DNA of 64,000 nt. Source: Cymodocea nodosa. Its lineage: Eukaryota > Streptophyta > Magnoliopsida > Alismatales > Cymodoceaceae. The position numbers and the translations under genes were made by a program. The stretch lies in NCBI GenBank assembly GCA_036874045.1, contig CM072344.1, forward strand, positions 11,070,501 to 11,134,500, written 5' to 3'. Shown here piece after piece: positions 45,695 through 58,834 of this stretch. Within the stretch, counting starts at the first letter, position 1. Each line of letters starts with the position of its first letter. The notes beneath the pieces are model-generated. The model was not told where the DNA came from, did not search any database, and worked only from the letters and a program-made list of their open reading frames with translations.

Positions 45695-46777
45695 TTGTTT
45701 TAGTAATAACTGTTTCTGCCTATATGATTGATTAGATTTCCTTCATTCGTATCAACGATGGTGATTTCTTCTTCATTCCATGAGTTAATTCCTATGTGAT
45801 ACATGCAATCGTGCTTTTCCTTCGTATTTCTTATTTCTGCAATTGCTACAATGGCATTTTAGAAAATAACTAGTCCGTGAAGTTAGTGTAACTCAATAGA
45901 CTTCCTTCATTGACTTAATTATAAAACACGTGTAGTAAAGGAATAACTTATAAGCTTATAACACTAACATAATGTGTTACCTTAGTGTATATTCAAGTAA
46001 CTCAACACGTATAGTTATGCTAACTTAACGAGTTAAATATGTGCAGCTCATGTAACATAATAAAACATTTAAATTTACACGTGCGTAATTTTAACTTAAC
46101 GAGTTCAGATATACAACTTACAATTTTACTCACTAACTCAATGAGTTCTCATGTGATCTTTTTACATCTTTAAACCTATAACTTAATGAGTTGGCATGTG
46201 ATCTTTTAACAAAAAGAACATTAACTCAACGAGTTGTTACTGTGCACCTGTTTATGATATAAATATATGCAAATAAAATGGATCATACTTAATACTATAA
46301 AACCACACTTAAATTAGGTTTTTAAATCACGACATGTGTCTTCAGTAAGTTTTATGATAAAAAGGTATTTCAAATACTTGCAAACCTAATTATCCGATGC
46401 TTAGACACATTTTGGATAGTTAACATCTAACTTACTGAAAATCCACTTAAGTCATGTATTAAGGTTATAACATGTGTCCTTCAAGAAATAATAAAATATT
46501 CTTTAAGTGTTTAAAGCATAACTGTCTAGTACATGAAATGTAACTCTCCAAAATAACAGACATTTTGGATACTTAGGAATTACAAAGCCTATAACTCACC
46601 GATAGTTTAGAAATGTACTTAATTAACATTAATTCTCTAAAATTATGCAAATTCTTTCATTAAGGCATATAATTGTGCAATTATAACATAATGGCTTAAT
46701 TCTCATATGATAAGTTAAATATTATGCAATTAACCATTATTTAACTGTTAATATTATGCATCTTTTCATTCTAAACA

Positions 46778-48671
46778 CTTCCCCCATACTTAACTTTTGC
46801 CAGTCCCTTAGCAACTACTAAGATCTAACTAGTTGGTCTTTCTAAAGTGCTAGAACTATTTCTTTCTTCGTAAATCAGTAATCCTTTTGAATTTATTTTT
46901 TTTTCATTTTATATCTTTAGAATACAAAGATTAGATTGATATAAAGATATTTTGTATAATTTAGTAATCTAATTTAACATTATTTTCTCCTCTCCAACCT
47001 GCAAATATATTTAAAACATATATAAATTACATACAAAATATACTAGCATCACATAAGTGATAGTTATACTATCAATTTTTTTCTTTTCAAACATTTGTTA
47101 TCTTGAATTTTCCAATATGATTTATAGAATAAATTTCAACTACATACGAATCAAAACACAATTCAACTCAATATAATTAAAACAAGAAGAATAATGAATT
47201 GTATCTCAAATAAACAACTTTAAAAGTCTAATTCTAGATTTATACTTCAATAATCATAGATAACAAAGAAAATACTCGATTAAAAAGATATTTGTATCTT
47301 CACAAAATGCTTTTATCTTTCAGAACAGTATATGCATATTTTTACTTTAAAAGTTAATTTGAAAAGCTTGAATCATATAAAAGCTTTCTAGTGTACCCAT
47401 GTATCGAGCTTTCAGTCAACAATCCCAGATCTGATTAGGATCTTAGGTTGCTAGATTTAAAGAGTTCTTTTTTAGGTCAACAATCCTTACATACCTATTT
47501 GCTCAAGTACAAAAGGCCCGTGATCAAACAAATCAATAAACTCTCAAAGTTTTTCTCTTTTTTTCCTCTTTTTCTTCTTTTTCAATATAGTATATATATG
47601 TATTTCGTTAATACAGATGCAATAAAACACAAATATCATATAATCCTACTTCTATAATTTACTGAAAAATATGAATCCATATCAATAAGTTCATACTTTT
47701 TTTGTAGTTTAATAAGATTTACATGTAAATCATTCTACAAGTTTAATCAATCAAATTAAATGTATCTTCGATCATATGTATCTCATTTAATCCAAAAATC
47801 AACATTTCAACTCTTTTAGTATTTTAGATCATTTCTTGAGTTTTAGTTAAGCATTCTGATTTCTTAAAATCGTGAAACTGTTAAATTCATAAAATTTAGC
47901 AAAAACATAAGATACTATATCTAGATTTGTATTAATAATAAAATTTTGTAGCATCTTATATAAGATTCTAAATATAATATTCAAACAGTTATAGTTCTCA
48001 AAAAAAAAAATTTAACAGTTTTAGCTATTGGATAGTTATAAGAAATTTTGGTTAGTTACAGCAAATTCATAAAAAAAAAATTTCAATTTCCACAAAAATT
48101 TGCAACACAATCCTAATTCCTTTATTTAACAAGAATACATGGATTTTAATCTAATTACCTCCCCCCCATACCTACATTTTGCATTGTCCTCAATGTAAAA
48201 GATTTTACAATAAATACAGTAAATGTTAGTAGGCATGAATATTGTTTTGTTGATTGAGTACCTAACTCAACAAACTTAATTCGTTGAGTTAATGAATAAC
48301 TCCACAAACTATGTTGGAATGTAAATTTAGGATAAGTATTAATTACATATCTTGTTCTTTTGTATCTCCATTAATATCTTTCAACTTTTGATTCTGAAAA
48401 ACTTTTCATTTACAAATAAAAGTAAAATATATAACAAAATAACAATCAACAAAACAAAAATTGTTAAATCAGTGCCTTGTGTGAAACCTAGGCTCGTATG
48501 CCTTTGGTGGCTTACAAGCAAGCCAATTGGTTTTTTAGAACAGATACCAACAAACTAGATTGATATTTTGTTTTTCCTTTTTCTTGTAAGATAAATAAAA
48601 TAGAAACTAAAAGTTTTTTTTCTAAAAATAATTGCAGAATATACACAACATTAAGAATACAAAATCGCAAT
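46778..48671 (-). other. 3' tail of copy G
   Basis: Polypurine tract (46778-46790), shared tail block (about 47365-47550), internal purine tract (48152-48199), palindromes (48256-48310) and 95-base block (48476-48570). The splice-donor-like site is changed to AAGATATGT (about 48345). Confidence 0.7.
48476..48570 (-). other. Conserved 95-base block (copy G)
   Basis: Fourth copy of the block, with a few C/T and G/A differences from A and D. Confidence 0.6.
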
Positions 48672-48955
48672 TTAAGAACATGATTGAAAAGTAGTGACAA
48701 ATGGATTAAATGTGTTAGTCCAAGAAAAACCTTTAGGCATAATTCTTCTTGCTATTAATTCTATTTTAATGTAGTCTACTTCCCTTTTTAAGTTGTAAAC
48801 TTGTAGTATGTTATCAACACTAAATACAAGTGTATTACCATTAATGAATTGAAATGCAGAAAGGGATCCTCTTCTATTTCAAGATAATGTAGTTGTTTCT
48901 ATTTCTACATATATTTCAATATATTCCTCTTCCCACTTCCATTCATTTAGGTCTT
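48672..48955 (-). pseudogene. F-box gene C-terminal fragment (copy G)
   Basis: About 280 bases matching the end of the F-box gene of A, B and D (region encoding EWKWEEEYIEIDVE to the final FQSCS). It is cut at 48955 by the LTR of copy F within the codons for KDLNEWK. Confidence 0.75.
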
Positions 48956-51021
48956 TGTTTAGAATGAAAAAGTGCATAATATTTACGCTTAAATGATGGT
49001 TAATTGCATAATATTTAGCTTATCATATGAGAATTACGCCATTTTGTTATAATTGCACTGTTATATGCTTTAATGAAAGAATCTACACAATTTCAGGAAA
49101 TTAACATTAATTAAGTACATTTCTAAACTATCGGTAAGTTACAGGCTTTGAAATTCCTTAGTATCCGAATTTTTTGTTATTTCAGAGTTATATTGCATGT
49201 ACCGGGTAGTTATGTTTTAAATGCTTAAAGAATATTTTATATTTCCTGGAGTACATGTGTCGTAACCTTAATGCACGACTTAAGTAGATTTTCGATAAGT
49301 TATCTGCTAACTATCCGAAATGCATCTAAGCATCGGATAGTTAGGTTTGTAAGTATCTGTAATATCTTTTTATCATAAAATTGCTTGAAGATACGTGTCA
49401 CGATCTGGAAACTTGACTTAAGTTATCTTTCAGAAGGTTAGGTGCTAATTATCTGAAATGCATGTACGTTTCGGATACTTATAGTTGTAACTATTCGAAA
49501 CATCTAAACTCGTTATTCCTTTATGCACGTGTTTTATAGTTAAATCAACGAAGTAAGTCCGTTGAGTTATCTGTAACTCTACAAACCATTTATTTTCTAA
49601 TATGCCACTATAGTAGTTGTAGAAACAGGAAATTCGAAAGAAAACCATGATTGCATGTATCATGTAGGAATTCACTCGTGGAATGAAGAAGAATCACCAT
49701 CATTGATATGAATGAAGGAAATCCAACTGATCATCTAAGCAGAAGTAGTTACTACTAAAAGAAATATAAAAGAAGAGGAGAAAGATGAAAAGTGTGTGTG
49801 TGTAGGAGGAGAACCGCGCTAACTGCAGGGAACGTCAGTAGTTCCTTGAAGCTCCACACCACCACCAAAACCACCAACATCACCAACCATTAGAGGTCTG
49901 TGAAGATACTTTTCAAATGTTCGGTTGATTCCAAGCCAAACACGGTGACTAACATCCATTGCGAGGGGTAATCGTGTTGCAGGAAGGGAAACCATTTTCA
50001 CCAAGCACCGACTCATATTTCAGGAGATTATAAAGCTTCTAGCCTTGGTTTCGGGTTGATGCCAGTATGTTGAAGAGGAGATCATCTTACAATTCTTGAT
50101 TCGCGATTCTATAGGGAGAGGAAGCAAGATTGTAAGTGATTAAGTTTTTAGTGGTGTAATCGCATCGCATGTAGTGACAGAAGTTTTTACTATCAATAAA
50201 GATTTTTACATTTCACCTTTCGCTCATCTTCAAGAATATATCGAAACAAAAATACCAAAAACAACAAATTATATGTGTTTACATTTAGTATTAAAGTGTT
50301 GTATTGTTTGCTTTATATTGTGATTAATATTATCATTGTTAGTATTTTGAATGTTTTATGTTTGTTTGATTTAGAAAATAGAAAATAGTTTTACAGTTTA
50401 TTGAAATTGAATTGTCCCATATAAAGATTTTAATGGTTACTGTTTGAAATATTTGAATGTTAGTGTTGCTTAATGACAAATCTAATATTAACTAACATGA
50501 AAGAGCTTAATTGATGTTATTTACATTCTGTGGAACCACCCAATGGTTGGCCGAATTCCTTTGTAAATAACAGTATTTAACTGAAAAAATAGGCTCATGG
50601 AGTTAACTTAAGTCCACGAGGTTAGTCCGTTGAGTTAACCATAACTCCACGAATTAAGTTCGTTGGGTTAATTGTAACTCAATGGAGTGCTTTACTGTAC
50701 ACATATAAATTTCAATATAAAAATCGGAACAGTACACAATTCTTACTCAATCTTTGTGGGATCGACCTGTACTTGCACACAAATACAATATACACTATGC
50801 ACTTGCAGTTAAAAATACAAATTAGACTTAATATCTAATTTGTGTGAAAGGTTGTTTATTTACTTCTAAAAGTAATTATTGATATAAGCATAAAAACAAA
50901 TTAAAGAAGTTTTTTGGCACCCCTGTATAAACAAGTTTATGATTTAACTTTTCACAATAATATAAGTTTTTTGGCACCGCTGTATAAACAAGTTTATGAT
51001 TTAACTTTTCACAACAATACA
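48956..51021 (+). repeat. 5' LTR of copy F
   Basis: Starts TGTTTAGAATG inside the F-box fragment of copy G. TATAAAAG at 49765-49772; palindromes at 49541-49590 and 50590-50690; GTACTTGCAC block near 50770. Its end is blurred by a tandem duplication (50907-51020), so the terminus may be about 50933 or 51021. Confidence 0.8.
49765..49772 (+). promoter_or_regulatory. TATA box of LTR F
   Basis: TATAAAAG in GAAATATAAAAGAAGAGG. Confidence 0.55.
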
Positions 51022-51034
51022 AGTTTTCTGGCAC
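50907..51034 (+). repeat. 57-base tandem repeat carrying a primer-site-like motif
   Basis: Two near-identical 57-base units (50907-50963, 50964-51020) followed by the first 14 bases of a third. Each begins AAGTTTTTTGGCACC, like the junction of LTR and primer-binding site (AAGTTTTCTGGCACTG). Confidence 0.9.
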
Positions 51035-51046
51035 TGTTGCTGGGGA
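51029..51046 (+). other. Primer-binding site of copy F, tRNA-Asp type
   Basis: TGGCACTGTTGCTGGGGA differs from the Athila site TGGCGCCGTTGCCGGGG by G/A or C/T changes only. Confidence 0.8.
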
Positions 51047-51124
51047 TTGAGAAGCTAAGCAACTGTGAGTGCTATTTTGTTTTAATATCAGAAGGAGGGT
51101 TGTGTGTTTTATTTTCTAATTGAG

Positions 51125-52100
51125 AATATAGCATATGCTTATGATTAAAGATTTCTGGAACCTGTATTTAGCATATGTGAATTCTGCAATTTGGAAGGTC
51201 ATGACATCTTTGATTGTTTGAAACTAAGACAATTGCAGATGGTTAGATCACAAACAACAAATGAATTACATCAATATAATAGAGCTGAGTATGAGAATCC
51301 TATAGTTTACTCGACTAATGGTTCGTTTAGAATGTGTAATATGTAGAGAGACAAGGAAGTTTGGGAAATGTATGACAGACTAGAGCGTAGCTTAAAGCAA
51401 AACATGGACAAATTGGAATAATACATGTATCAGGAACAAGAAGTCAACTAATTAAACTATAGGAAAGAATATTTAGAACCTAAAATTGATATCATATATG
51501 AAACTAAAAAAACCACAATGAAAATCAATCAAAAATTGAATGCAATGAGATTAGATGATTTGGAAAGAAAACTAAAAGCATTGGACGAATTTATAATGAA
51601 ATTACAAGTTCTGCAATAGGAAAACACAAATGAAAACTTTAATGTTATAGAAGTGCATAATTTACAAGATATTCAGACAAAAGAAAATACCAATGCAATA
51701 GAATTTAAAGAATGTAATTTAAAACTGAAAATAGTTGAAGATCATAATCACGAAAATGAAATATAAGAACATCATGAAAGTAATGAAAATCTGAAAAATG
51801 TATGTATAACATTAAGATCTAGAATTGATATACCACTAAGAATTCAAAGAGAAAGTAATATGAAGGTGGATAAGAACAAATTCAAAATGATAATGAAAAC
51901 GTAATATCTGAAAACTTAGAAATTAATGAAGAAAAAACTAAATCTGAAAATGAGATTAAAAATGATCAACTGAATCAAATGAAAGAAAAAGAATCTTGTA
52001 AATCACAATCATTAGCACCTTATCCTGAAAGATTACAATAAACATTTCCTAAAAAATAGGAAAGAATTAGAGAAATTTTTGAAAAAGTACAAGTTAACAT
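51125..52100 (+). pseudogene. Start of pol: zinc knuckle and coiled-coil region (copy F)
   Basis: Same as 27312-28284 of copy A but the start codon is ATA (G to A). CEFCNLEGHDIFDC is the zinc knuckle. The helical part reads INQKLNAMRLDDLERKLKAL. Stops include TAG near 51344, TAA near 51420 and TAA near 51763; a frameshift lies near 51880. It confirms that no gag lies between primer-binding site and knuckle. Confidence 0.7.
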
Positions 52101-52600
52101 ACCTTTGTTAGACTTATTGCAGAAAATATCACCTTGTGCTAAATTTCTTAAGGATTGGTGTACTAGGAAAAGAGAGCAAAAAGTTTTAAGGAAAGTCTTT
52201 TTAGCTGAGCAAAGTAGTTCCCTATTTTTGCCACAAATTCCTAAAAAGTTATCTGATCCTAGAATTCCTGTTATATCATGTATCATAGGAAATACCATTC
52301 TAGAAAGAACCTTAATAGACCTAGGTGCAGGTATAAATGTCATGCCTAGTAATATATTTGCATCCTTAGGATTAGAAGGCTTAATCCCTACTAGGATTGT
52401 CATTCAATTAGTTGATAGAAGTATAAGATTAGAAGATGTCCTAATTAAAATCAAAAATTTCATATACCCCATTGATATTGTGATTTTGGATTCCCAACAA
52501 ATTAAGCATCAGAATCATGATACATCTTTAATTTGGGAAGACCATTCTTAGCAACATCAAGGGCTGTTATAAATTGTAAAGCTAGAGTGATGAGGTTAGC
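52101..52600 (+). pseudogene. Athila-type protease (copy F)
   Basis: 148-codon open part (52105-52551): CAKFLKDWCTRKREQKVLRK, IPVISCIIGNTILERTLID, LGAGINVMPSNIFASLGLEG (DLGA then G for S), IDIVILDSQQ. A one-base loss near 52530 ends the frame before the usual LGRPFLAT. Confidence 0.85.
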
Positions 52601-54657
52601 ATATGGTAATGAGGATACTTAATTAAACATTTTCAAACCAGAAAAGTTTGAGGAATTGGAAATGTCCTTACATACTATAGACTTTTTAGAGGATGAGGGA
52701 GATGTGCTAGATGATGTGATTCAAGAAGAATTAAATAGACAACTAGATTCTGAAACTACAAAAGTAAGTGAAAGCATAGATGTAGAAGGAGATCAAGAAC
52801 AGTTTAATATTGAAGATGAGATAGTTCAATTAGAAGCTGATGGTCAACATTTAGAATTGAAACCTTTACCTCCTGAATTAACCTATATATTTCTGGAAGA
52901 AAAACAAACATGTCCAATCATTATTACTTCAGATTTGAAAGATGATCAAATTTCTAAATTAAAAGATGTTGTAAAAACGTATAAAGAAGCAATAGGATGG
53001 ACTATGGTTGATATAAAAGGGTTAAGTGCAACTTTATGCTATCACTATATATATTTAGAAGAAAATGCTAAACTTGTTAGAATTCCTGAGAGGAGATTAA
53101 ATCCAAACCTTAAAGAAGTAGTCAGGAAGGAAATAGTTAAATGGTTAGATAATGACATAATTTATCTGACTTTTGATAGCTCATGGGTTAGTCTCATCCA
53201 TGTAGTTCCAAAGAAATCAGGATTAATAGTTATTAGGAATGAAAGTCAGGACTTGATACCTACTACAATATAATTAGGTTGGAGAGTATGTATAGACTAT
53301 AGAAAGCTGAATGCTATTACTAGGAAAGATCATTTTCCCTTACCTTTTATAGACCAAATGCTGGAAAAATTATTAGGGCAAAAATATTTTTGTTTCCTAA
53401 ATGAGTATTTAGGATATAACCAAGTTCTAGTAGCATTAGAGGATCAAGAGAAAGCAACTTTCGCATGTCCTAATGGAGCTTATGCTTTTAAGAGAATGTC
53501 ATTCGGATTATGCAATGCACCAACTACCTTTCAAAGGTGTATGTAGGGCATATTCATTAGAATGACTGAAGATTTTTTAGAAATATTTATGGATGATTTT
53601 ATTATATATGGAACTTCATATGAAGTGTGTTTAAACAATTTAAACCAAGTATTAAAACGTTGTGTGGAAAAAAGTCTGGTTTTAATTTGGGAAAAATGTT
53701 GCTTCATGGTTAAACAAGGAATAGTCTTGGGACATGTTGTTTCAAAGAAAGGGTTAGAAGTAGATAAAGCTAAAATAGAAGTAATTTCTAATCTACCAGA
53801 ACCTAAATTAGAAAAAGATATTAGATCATTTCAAGGACATGCTGGATTTTATAAAAGATTTATTAAAGGTTTTAGCAAAATAGCTAGACCTTTAACTAAT
53901 CTATTAAAAGATGTCCCATTCAACTTTGACAAGAATTGCAAAGAAGCATTTTTCAAGCTTAAGACTAGCTTAATTTCAACTCCTATAATACAAGCACTTG
54001 ATTGGAGACATCCATTTGAATTAATGTGCGATGCATTTGATTTTGCTGTAGGAGCAATGTTGGGACAGAAGATAGAAAAATCTCCTAGAGTGATTCATTA
54101 TGCAAGCAAAACATTAAATGATGCTTAAGTTAATTATACAACTACTGAAAAAGAACTATTAGTTGTTGTGTTTGCCTTAGAAAAGTTTTGATCATATCTG
54201 ATTGGAGCTAAAGTGATAGTATACATAGATCATTCAACTTTAAAACACCTAATAGCAAAGAAAGAGACTAAACCTAGATTGATTCGATGGATATTATTAT
54301 TACAAGAATTTGATCTAGAAATTAAAGATAGAAAAGGTTTTGAGAATGTAGTAGCAAATCATTTGTCAAGATTAAAAATAGAAAAATCAAACATTAAAAT
54401 TAAGGATAATTTTCATGATGAACAATTAATGACCATCAACACAATGCCTTGGTATGTAGACATAGTTAATTACTTAGTTACTAGTTTAACACCTAAAGAT
54501 TGGAATAGACACGATAATAAATTATTCTTTTCAAGAGTAAAATATTACTATTGGGAAGACTCATACTTATTTAATAAATGTCTTGATATGGTTTTAAGGA
54601 GGTGTGTTCTAGAAATTAAATATCAGAGCATATTGTCTTTCTACCATAAAAAAATTT
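52601..54657 (+). pseudogene. Reverse transcriptase, RNase H and integrase start (copy F)
   Basis: RT motifs SLIHVVPKKSGL, WRVCIDYRKLNAITRKD, MSFGLCNAPTTFQRCM and IFMDDFIIYG. The catalytic FLDG region is changed to FLNE. RNase H: CDAFDFAVGAMLGQ (Ser to Phe), [25 protein letters not shown] (Thr to Ile), VANHLSRL (Asp to Asn), so several active-site neighbours have C-to-T or G-to-A changes. Integrase begins ([15 protein letters not shown]) and stops at 54657 against LTR E2. Stops at 53271 (TAA, Gln in A), 53544 (TAG, Gln in A) and 54126. Confidence 0.9.
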
Positions 54658-57260
54658 GTTGTATTTAGAATTAAAACACAAAAATCCCAAATTTTACATT
54701 TATAAACCACAAGCGCACGGTACCTATTGTATTAGGCATATGCAAGAGCAGGTCGATCCATAAGAAGCTTGTCCTAAACAAATTTAGGGAAATAAATGCT
54801 TAGCAAAATACTCACATCACTAAAGCCATGATAAAACTTTAATTACAAATTAATAGATAATAATTACATAAATACAATAAAGATTTCAAATATCTCCTAA
54901 AATCCAATAAGCTCCTAAGGTTAAACCTTAGGAAACTCAAGAGAATTAATGAGTTTCGTCTCTGAAATTACAAAGATTAAGCCCAACTTCTAACTCTCCT
55001 TACATCCAACCTGAACATTGAAAAATCCAGAGAAAATATTGGTTGGAAAGATCCTCGATTATCTTCCAAAATGGAAGTAATTTCATAGACTAAATCATTA
55101 TAAAAATCTAGAAGTGTTGGATTTACTGACAAGGCGCAAAACCATTCTGTAAACTTTCCAAAAACGCACCTTTGGTGCAAATATCATATCTCGGTCAAAA
55201 CTCCATGAAATCTTGCAAAATCAAAGAGCTTTGAACGAAGACTCTCACTACTAACATGGAAAATTGACAGAACAGATTTCTATAAAGTTTTCAGTGCAGG
55301 AAACACTCAGGCGTCGAGCAATGAAACTAGCAGTCGAACAAGAATTCAAAACTGCTGCGACCTCTGAAAGAAAAAATCAAAAACCAACGAAATACATTCT
55401 GAAAAAATACAAAATTTACATGAATGTAAACTACACGAAATTTATTATGAAATAGAATCAAGAAATACTAAAAAACTCTATGAAAAACGTCTTCTATGAA
55501 AGAAGTAATGTAGGGCAAGATTTTGCTTGGCTAGAATCCGAAACTACAAAAATCCGCTCCCTTCCTAACTTGTTCTCCAAAATCACAGAAAATATCTCTA
55601 CTTTTAATAATGATTTATCCCAAAATAGGAACTGAAAAATCATGTAAAAATATGCACTGGAAAGGGTTTCAAGTTATCTAAAAGGATACGGTGATTTTAC
55701 AGTCTAAATCGTCCTCAATTGAATATAACATTAAGCCCTAGTGAGGTGCGCAAAACGATCTTGAAATAATGCAAAACATGCACTCATAGTAAAAACTCAA
55801 GAACTTTATTAATTCTCCATGAAAATCTATGAAATCACCGCTGAATGAAAGTAGACTTATAAATATAATAAACCCAATTTACAAATCTTAAAAAAATACT
55901 GCACAAAGGGAGAAATCATGTCAGACATTTCCATAAAACTACTGATTGAAAATGTGATTTCGGACTGAGAATACACTATTCGTATAAAATGGAAAAATCA
56001 AACCAAATGTGCTCAAAAAATTAAACAAAGTATACAGAAAGAATCTTATTTTATTTCTATACAAAAAAAGCTTAAGAATTGATGAAAAAGATTGAGAAAA
56101 GCTCAATTTACAAAGAAAACAACACAAGGAAAGTTCTATCTTTACAGTTAACAAACACCTTGACTACATGTATTCACATATCTACACGAAAATCATTCAT
56201 TTTCAGAAGCAAGTTTCATTAAATGAACTAAGAGTTTTACAACATAAAAATGAAGATTATACTACTAAAAATAAACCTAAATATGCAAAGACATATGCAA
56301 TACAAAAACAACATCAAACACAATGATAACACACAACATATGCAAACATAATGATAGTTTTTGGTCAACCCACTCCTAGTTATACCTTTAAATCTCCAAC
56401 ACCTTGAAGTAAGCTCTTGAAGTTGGCCTCCCTCATGTCCTCAAGACTCCAACATGGCCTGTCACACCACGTTTTCCTCTTGAAATACTAAGGGGCTTCG
56501 AGATTTCACCAAAGGATGAAGGCAACAAGCTTCCTTCTCATGGACGTCCACCAACCATGCCCTAGTTGGCTCCTTCCTTGCTTTCTCCATGCATATCACC
56601 TCCAAACCGAATGAAGAGACCTCTCCATAAGAGGTTCCTACTGTCCTCCACACAAGAAAGTTGTACACTGAAGAAGAAGGGGAGTTGCACCCAACAAAAT
56701 CACATTCTATGCACCCACGTCCTTCCTTGGAGCTTCCATGAACATGCCTCCCTTGGGTCCAACTTGCTCTCTCCATGCACCACCGAAATCAACAACACCG
56801 GAGAGGAAGTGACTTGCATCCAAGGAGCTTTGGCCGTCGGTAATCCAAGGAGAAGAAGGAGCCACATTTTTGCTTGGAGAGGAGAAGACAAAACCTAGTT
56901 TTGGGTTGTCCTTCCCTTTAAATAGACTTGGTAGTTGATCTCTTCCTTGGTAGATCCTATGGTTGAGATTCATCCATCTTATTTCCTTTAGATAACCTTT
57001 AAAACTTAAGCAAACAAATTAAAATATAACAATAAGAAAACATCTATGTAAATAATCACTATTCATTCCCATGATCATTAAGTCAATAATCAACAAAAGG
57101 GCTAAGTTGTGCAAATTTAAGTCATTAAATCTCATAATCATGCATACTCATGTAAATGCCTATGTGATGGTATTTCAATTATAATCATGCATTATTTAAC
57201 ATTTAAGTCATAAGAAGGACAAATAATATCACATAAAAATGCACAATTTTACTCCTTACA
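54658..57260 (-). repeat. LTR E2, second copy of the LTR E family
   Basis: Minus-strand LTR. Its start (TGTAAGGAG) is at 57260 next to a purine tract. The U5 end near 54690-54750 has GCGCACGGTA..GCAAGAGCAGGTCGATCC, as in LTR E. A possible TATA-like TATTTAAAG lies at 56924-56916. Short ORFs at 56462-56973 overlap on both strands and lie in the leader; I do not take them as genes. Confidence 0.65.
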
Positions 57261-57655
57261 AATACCCCTACACTTAAGTCTTGCTAGTCCCTAGCAAGTA
57301 TTCAAGTATATAAACTAGGAAATGATTAGATTGACAATTACAAGAAGCTTTTATTCAAATACAAAACAAAACAAAAGGAAAATCCTAACTAGTGTTCCTT
57401 TTCGTAGGCGTAACGACTACATTTAGCATATGTAGTAAGCCGTTAAACCCCTAGGCTACCCTAGTGGTGGAGTTTTGTCTCCAGAGGGTTTTCAGTGGAT
57501 AGACCCACAAAGTCCAAATCAAAAAAAAAAAAAAAAAAACATAACTAAAAGTAATTAAAAGACAAGTAAATAAGATACACAACAAAACAAAGACAAAGAA
57601 ACCTCACTAGTTCTTTAGATTCCAATAAGCCCATATTAGAGTGTAAGAGAAGTCA
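57261..57655 (-). other. Internal remnant next to LTR E2
   Basis: Begins with a purine tract on the minus strand (AAGTGTAGGGGTATT) and a CTTGCTAG..CTAGCAAG palindrome (57281-57299). An A19 run is at about 57522. No gene is visible. It ends where LTR I starts (57656). Confidence 0.5.
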
Positions 57656-58834
57656 TGTTTAGAATGAAAAAGTGCATAATATTAACAGTTAAATGATGGT
57701 TAATCACACAATATTTAGCTTATCATATGAGAATTAAGCTATTATGTTATAATTACACTGTTATATGCTTTAATGAAAGAATCTACATAATTTCAGAGAA
57801 TTAATGTTAATTTAGTACATTTCTGAACTGTCGGTAAATTGCAGGCTATTTTATTCTTTAGTATCTGAATTTTTTGTTATTTTAGAGAGTTATATTGCAT
57901 GTATCAGATAATTATGTTCTAAATGCTAAAAGAATAGTTAAGTGAACAATAACAACTCGTTGAGTTAGTGTTTTTTTTGTTAAAAGATCACATGCCAACT
58001 CGTTGAGTTAGCGAGTGAAAACCGTAAATTATATATCTGAACTCGTTAAGTTAGAATGATGTACGTGTTGAATTTAAATGCTTTAGTATATCACGTGAGA
58101 TGCACATGCTTAACTCATTAAGTTAGCATAACTGTACGCGTTGAGTTACATGAATACACACTAAGGTAACACATTATATTAGCAGCTTATTTCTTTATTG
58201 CACGTGTTTTATAGTTAAATCAACGAAGTAAGTCCGTTGACTTATTTGTAACTCCACGGACCATTTAATTTCTAATATGCCACTGTAGCGGTTACAGAAA
58301 CATGACATTCGAAGGAAAACCACAATTGCACGTATCACGCAAGAATTCACTCGTGGAAGGGAGAAGAAATCACCATCGTTGATCTGAATGAAGAAAATCC
58401 AACTGATCATCTAAAGCAGAAGCAGTTACTACTGAAGAAATATAAAAGATGAGGAGAAAAAATGAAAGTGTGGTCGGAGGTGTATGGCAGTGTGTGTAAA
58501 GGTCGAGGACCACGATAACTACAGGTAATGTCAGAAGTTCACTGAATCATCCACACCATCACCAACAATTCACCAACATTACCATAATCACCAACCATTG
58601 AAGGTCTGCGAGGATACTTTCCTGATGTCAGGTCGATTCCAAGCCAAACACGGTGCTTGACAACTACTGTGAGGAGTGATCGCGTCGTGGGAAGGGAAGC
58701 CATTTTCACCAAGCACCAACTCATATCTTAGGAGATCGTAAAGCTTCTAGCCTTGGTTTCGGGTTGATGCCAGTATGCTGAAGAGGAGATCATCTTGCAA
58801 TTTTGAACTCGCGATTCTATTGGGAGAGGAGGCA
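57656..58834 (+). repeat. LTR I, truncated F-box-Athila LTR
   Basis: Starts TGTTTAGAATGAAAAAGTGC, keeps U3, TATAAAAG (58441-58448), palindromes (58216-58262) and the antisense ORF (58539-58724, -), and stops at 58834 where the end of LTR J begins. No polypurine tract stands before it, so it was a 5' or solo LTR. Confidence 0.8.
58441..58448 (+). promoter_or_regulatory. TATA box of LTR I
   Basis: TATAAAAG in GAAATATAAAAGATG. Confidence 0.5.

Larger units (their letters stand above)
42838..46777 (-). repeat. 3' LTR of copy G, split by LTR E, end missing
   Basis: Minus-strand LTR starting TGTTTAGAATG at 46777. U3 (46777-45870) has CACGTG-like and AACTCAACGAGTT motifs collinear with the copia LTR. 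TATAAAAG at 45694-45687. LTR E interrupts it at 43448-45602. The part below 43448 continues to 42838, where the U5 end is lost. The antisense ATGAGTCGG is at 43291. Confidence 0.8.
42838..48955 (-). mobile_element. F-box-Athila copy G, fragment
   Basis: Minus-strand order: F-box C-terminus (48955-48672), tail, polypurine tract, 3' LTR with nested LTR E. It is cut on the right by the 5' LTR of copy F at 48956. Confidence 0.8.
48956..54657 (+). mobile_element. F-box-Athila copy F, 3'-truncated
   Basis: 5' LTR, primer-binding site and pol up to the start of integrase, then cut by LTR E2 at about 54658. It repeats the 5' structure of copy A: zinc knuckle straight after the primer-binding site, no gag before it. 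Confidence 0.85.

Noticed and set aside
56462..56973. Four overlapping ORFs on both strands, 63-110 codons
   Set aside because: They occupy the leader of LTR E2, mirror each other across strands and match nothing I recognise; higher GC in the leader explains the open frames.
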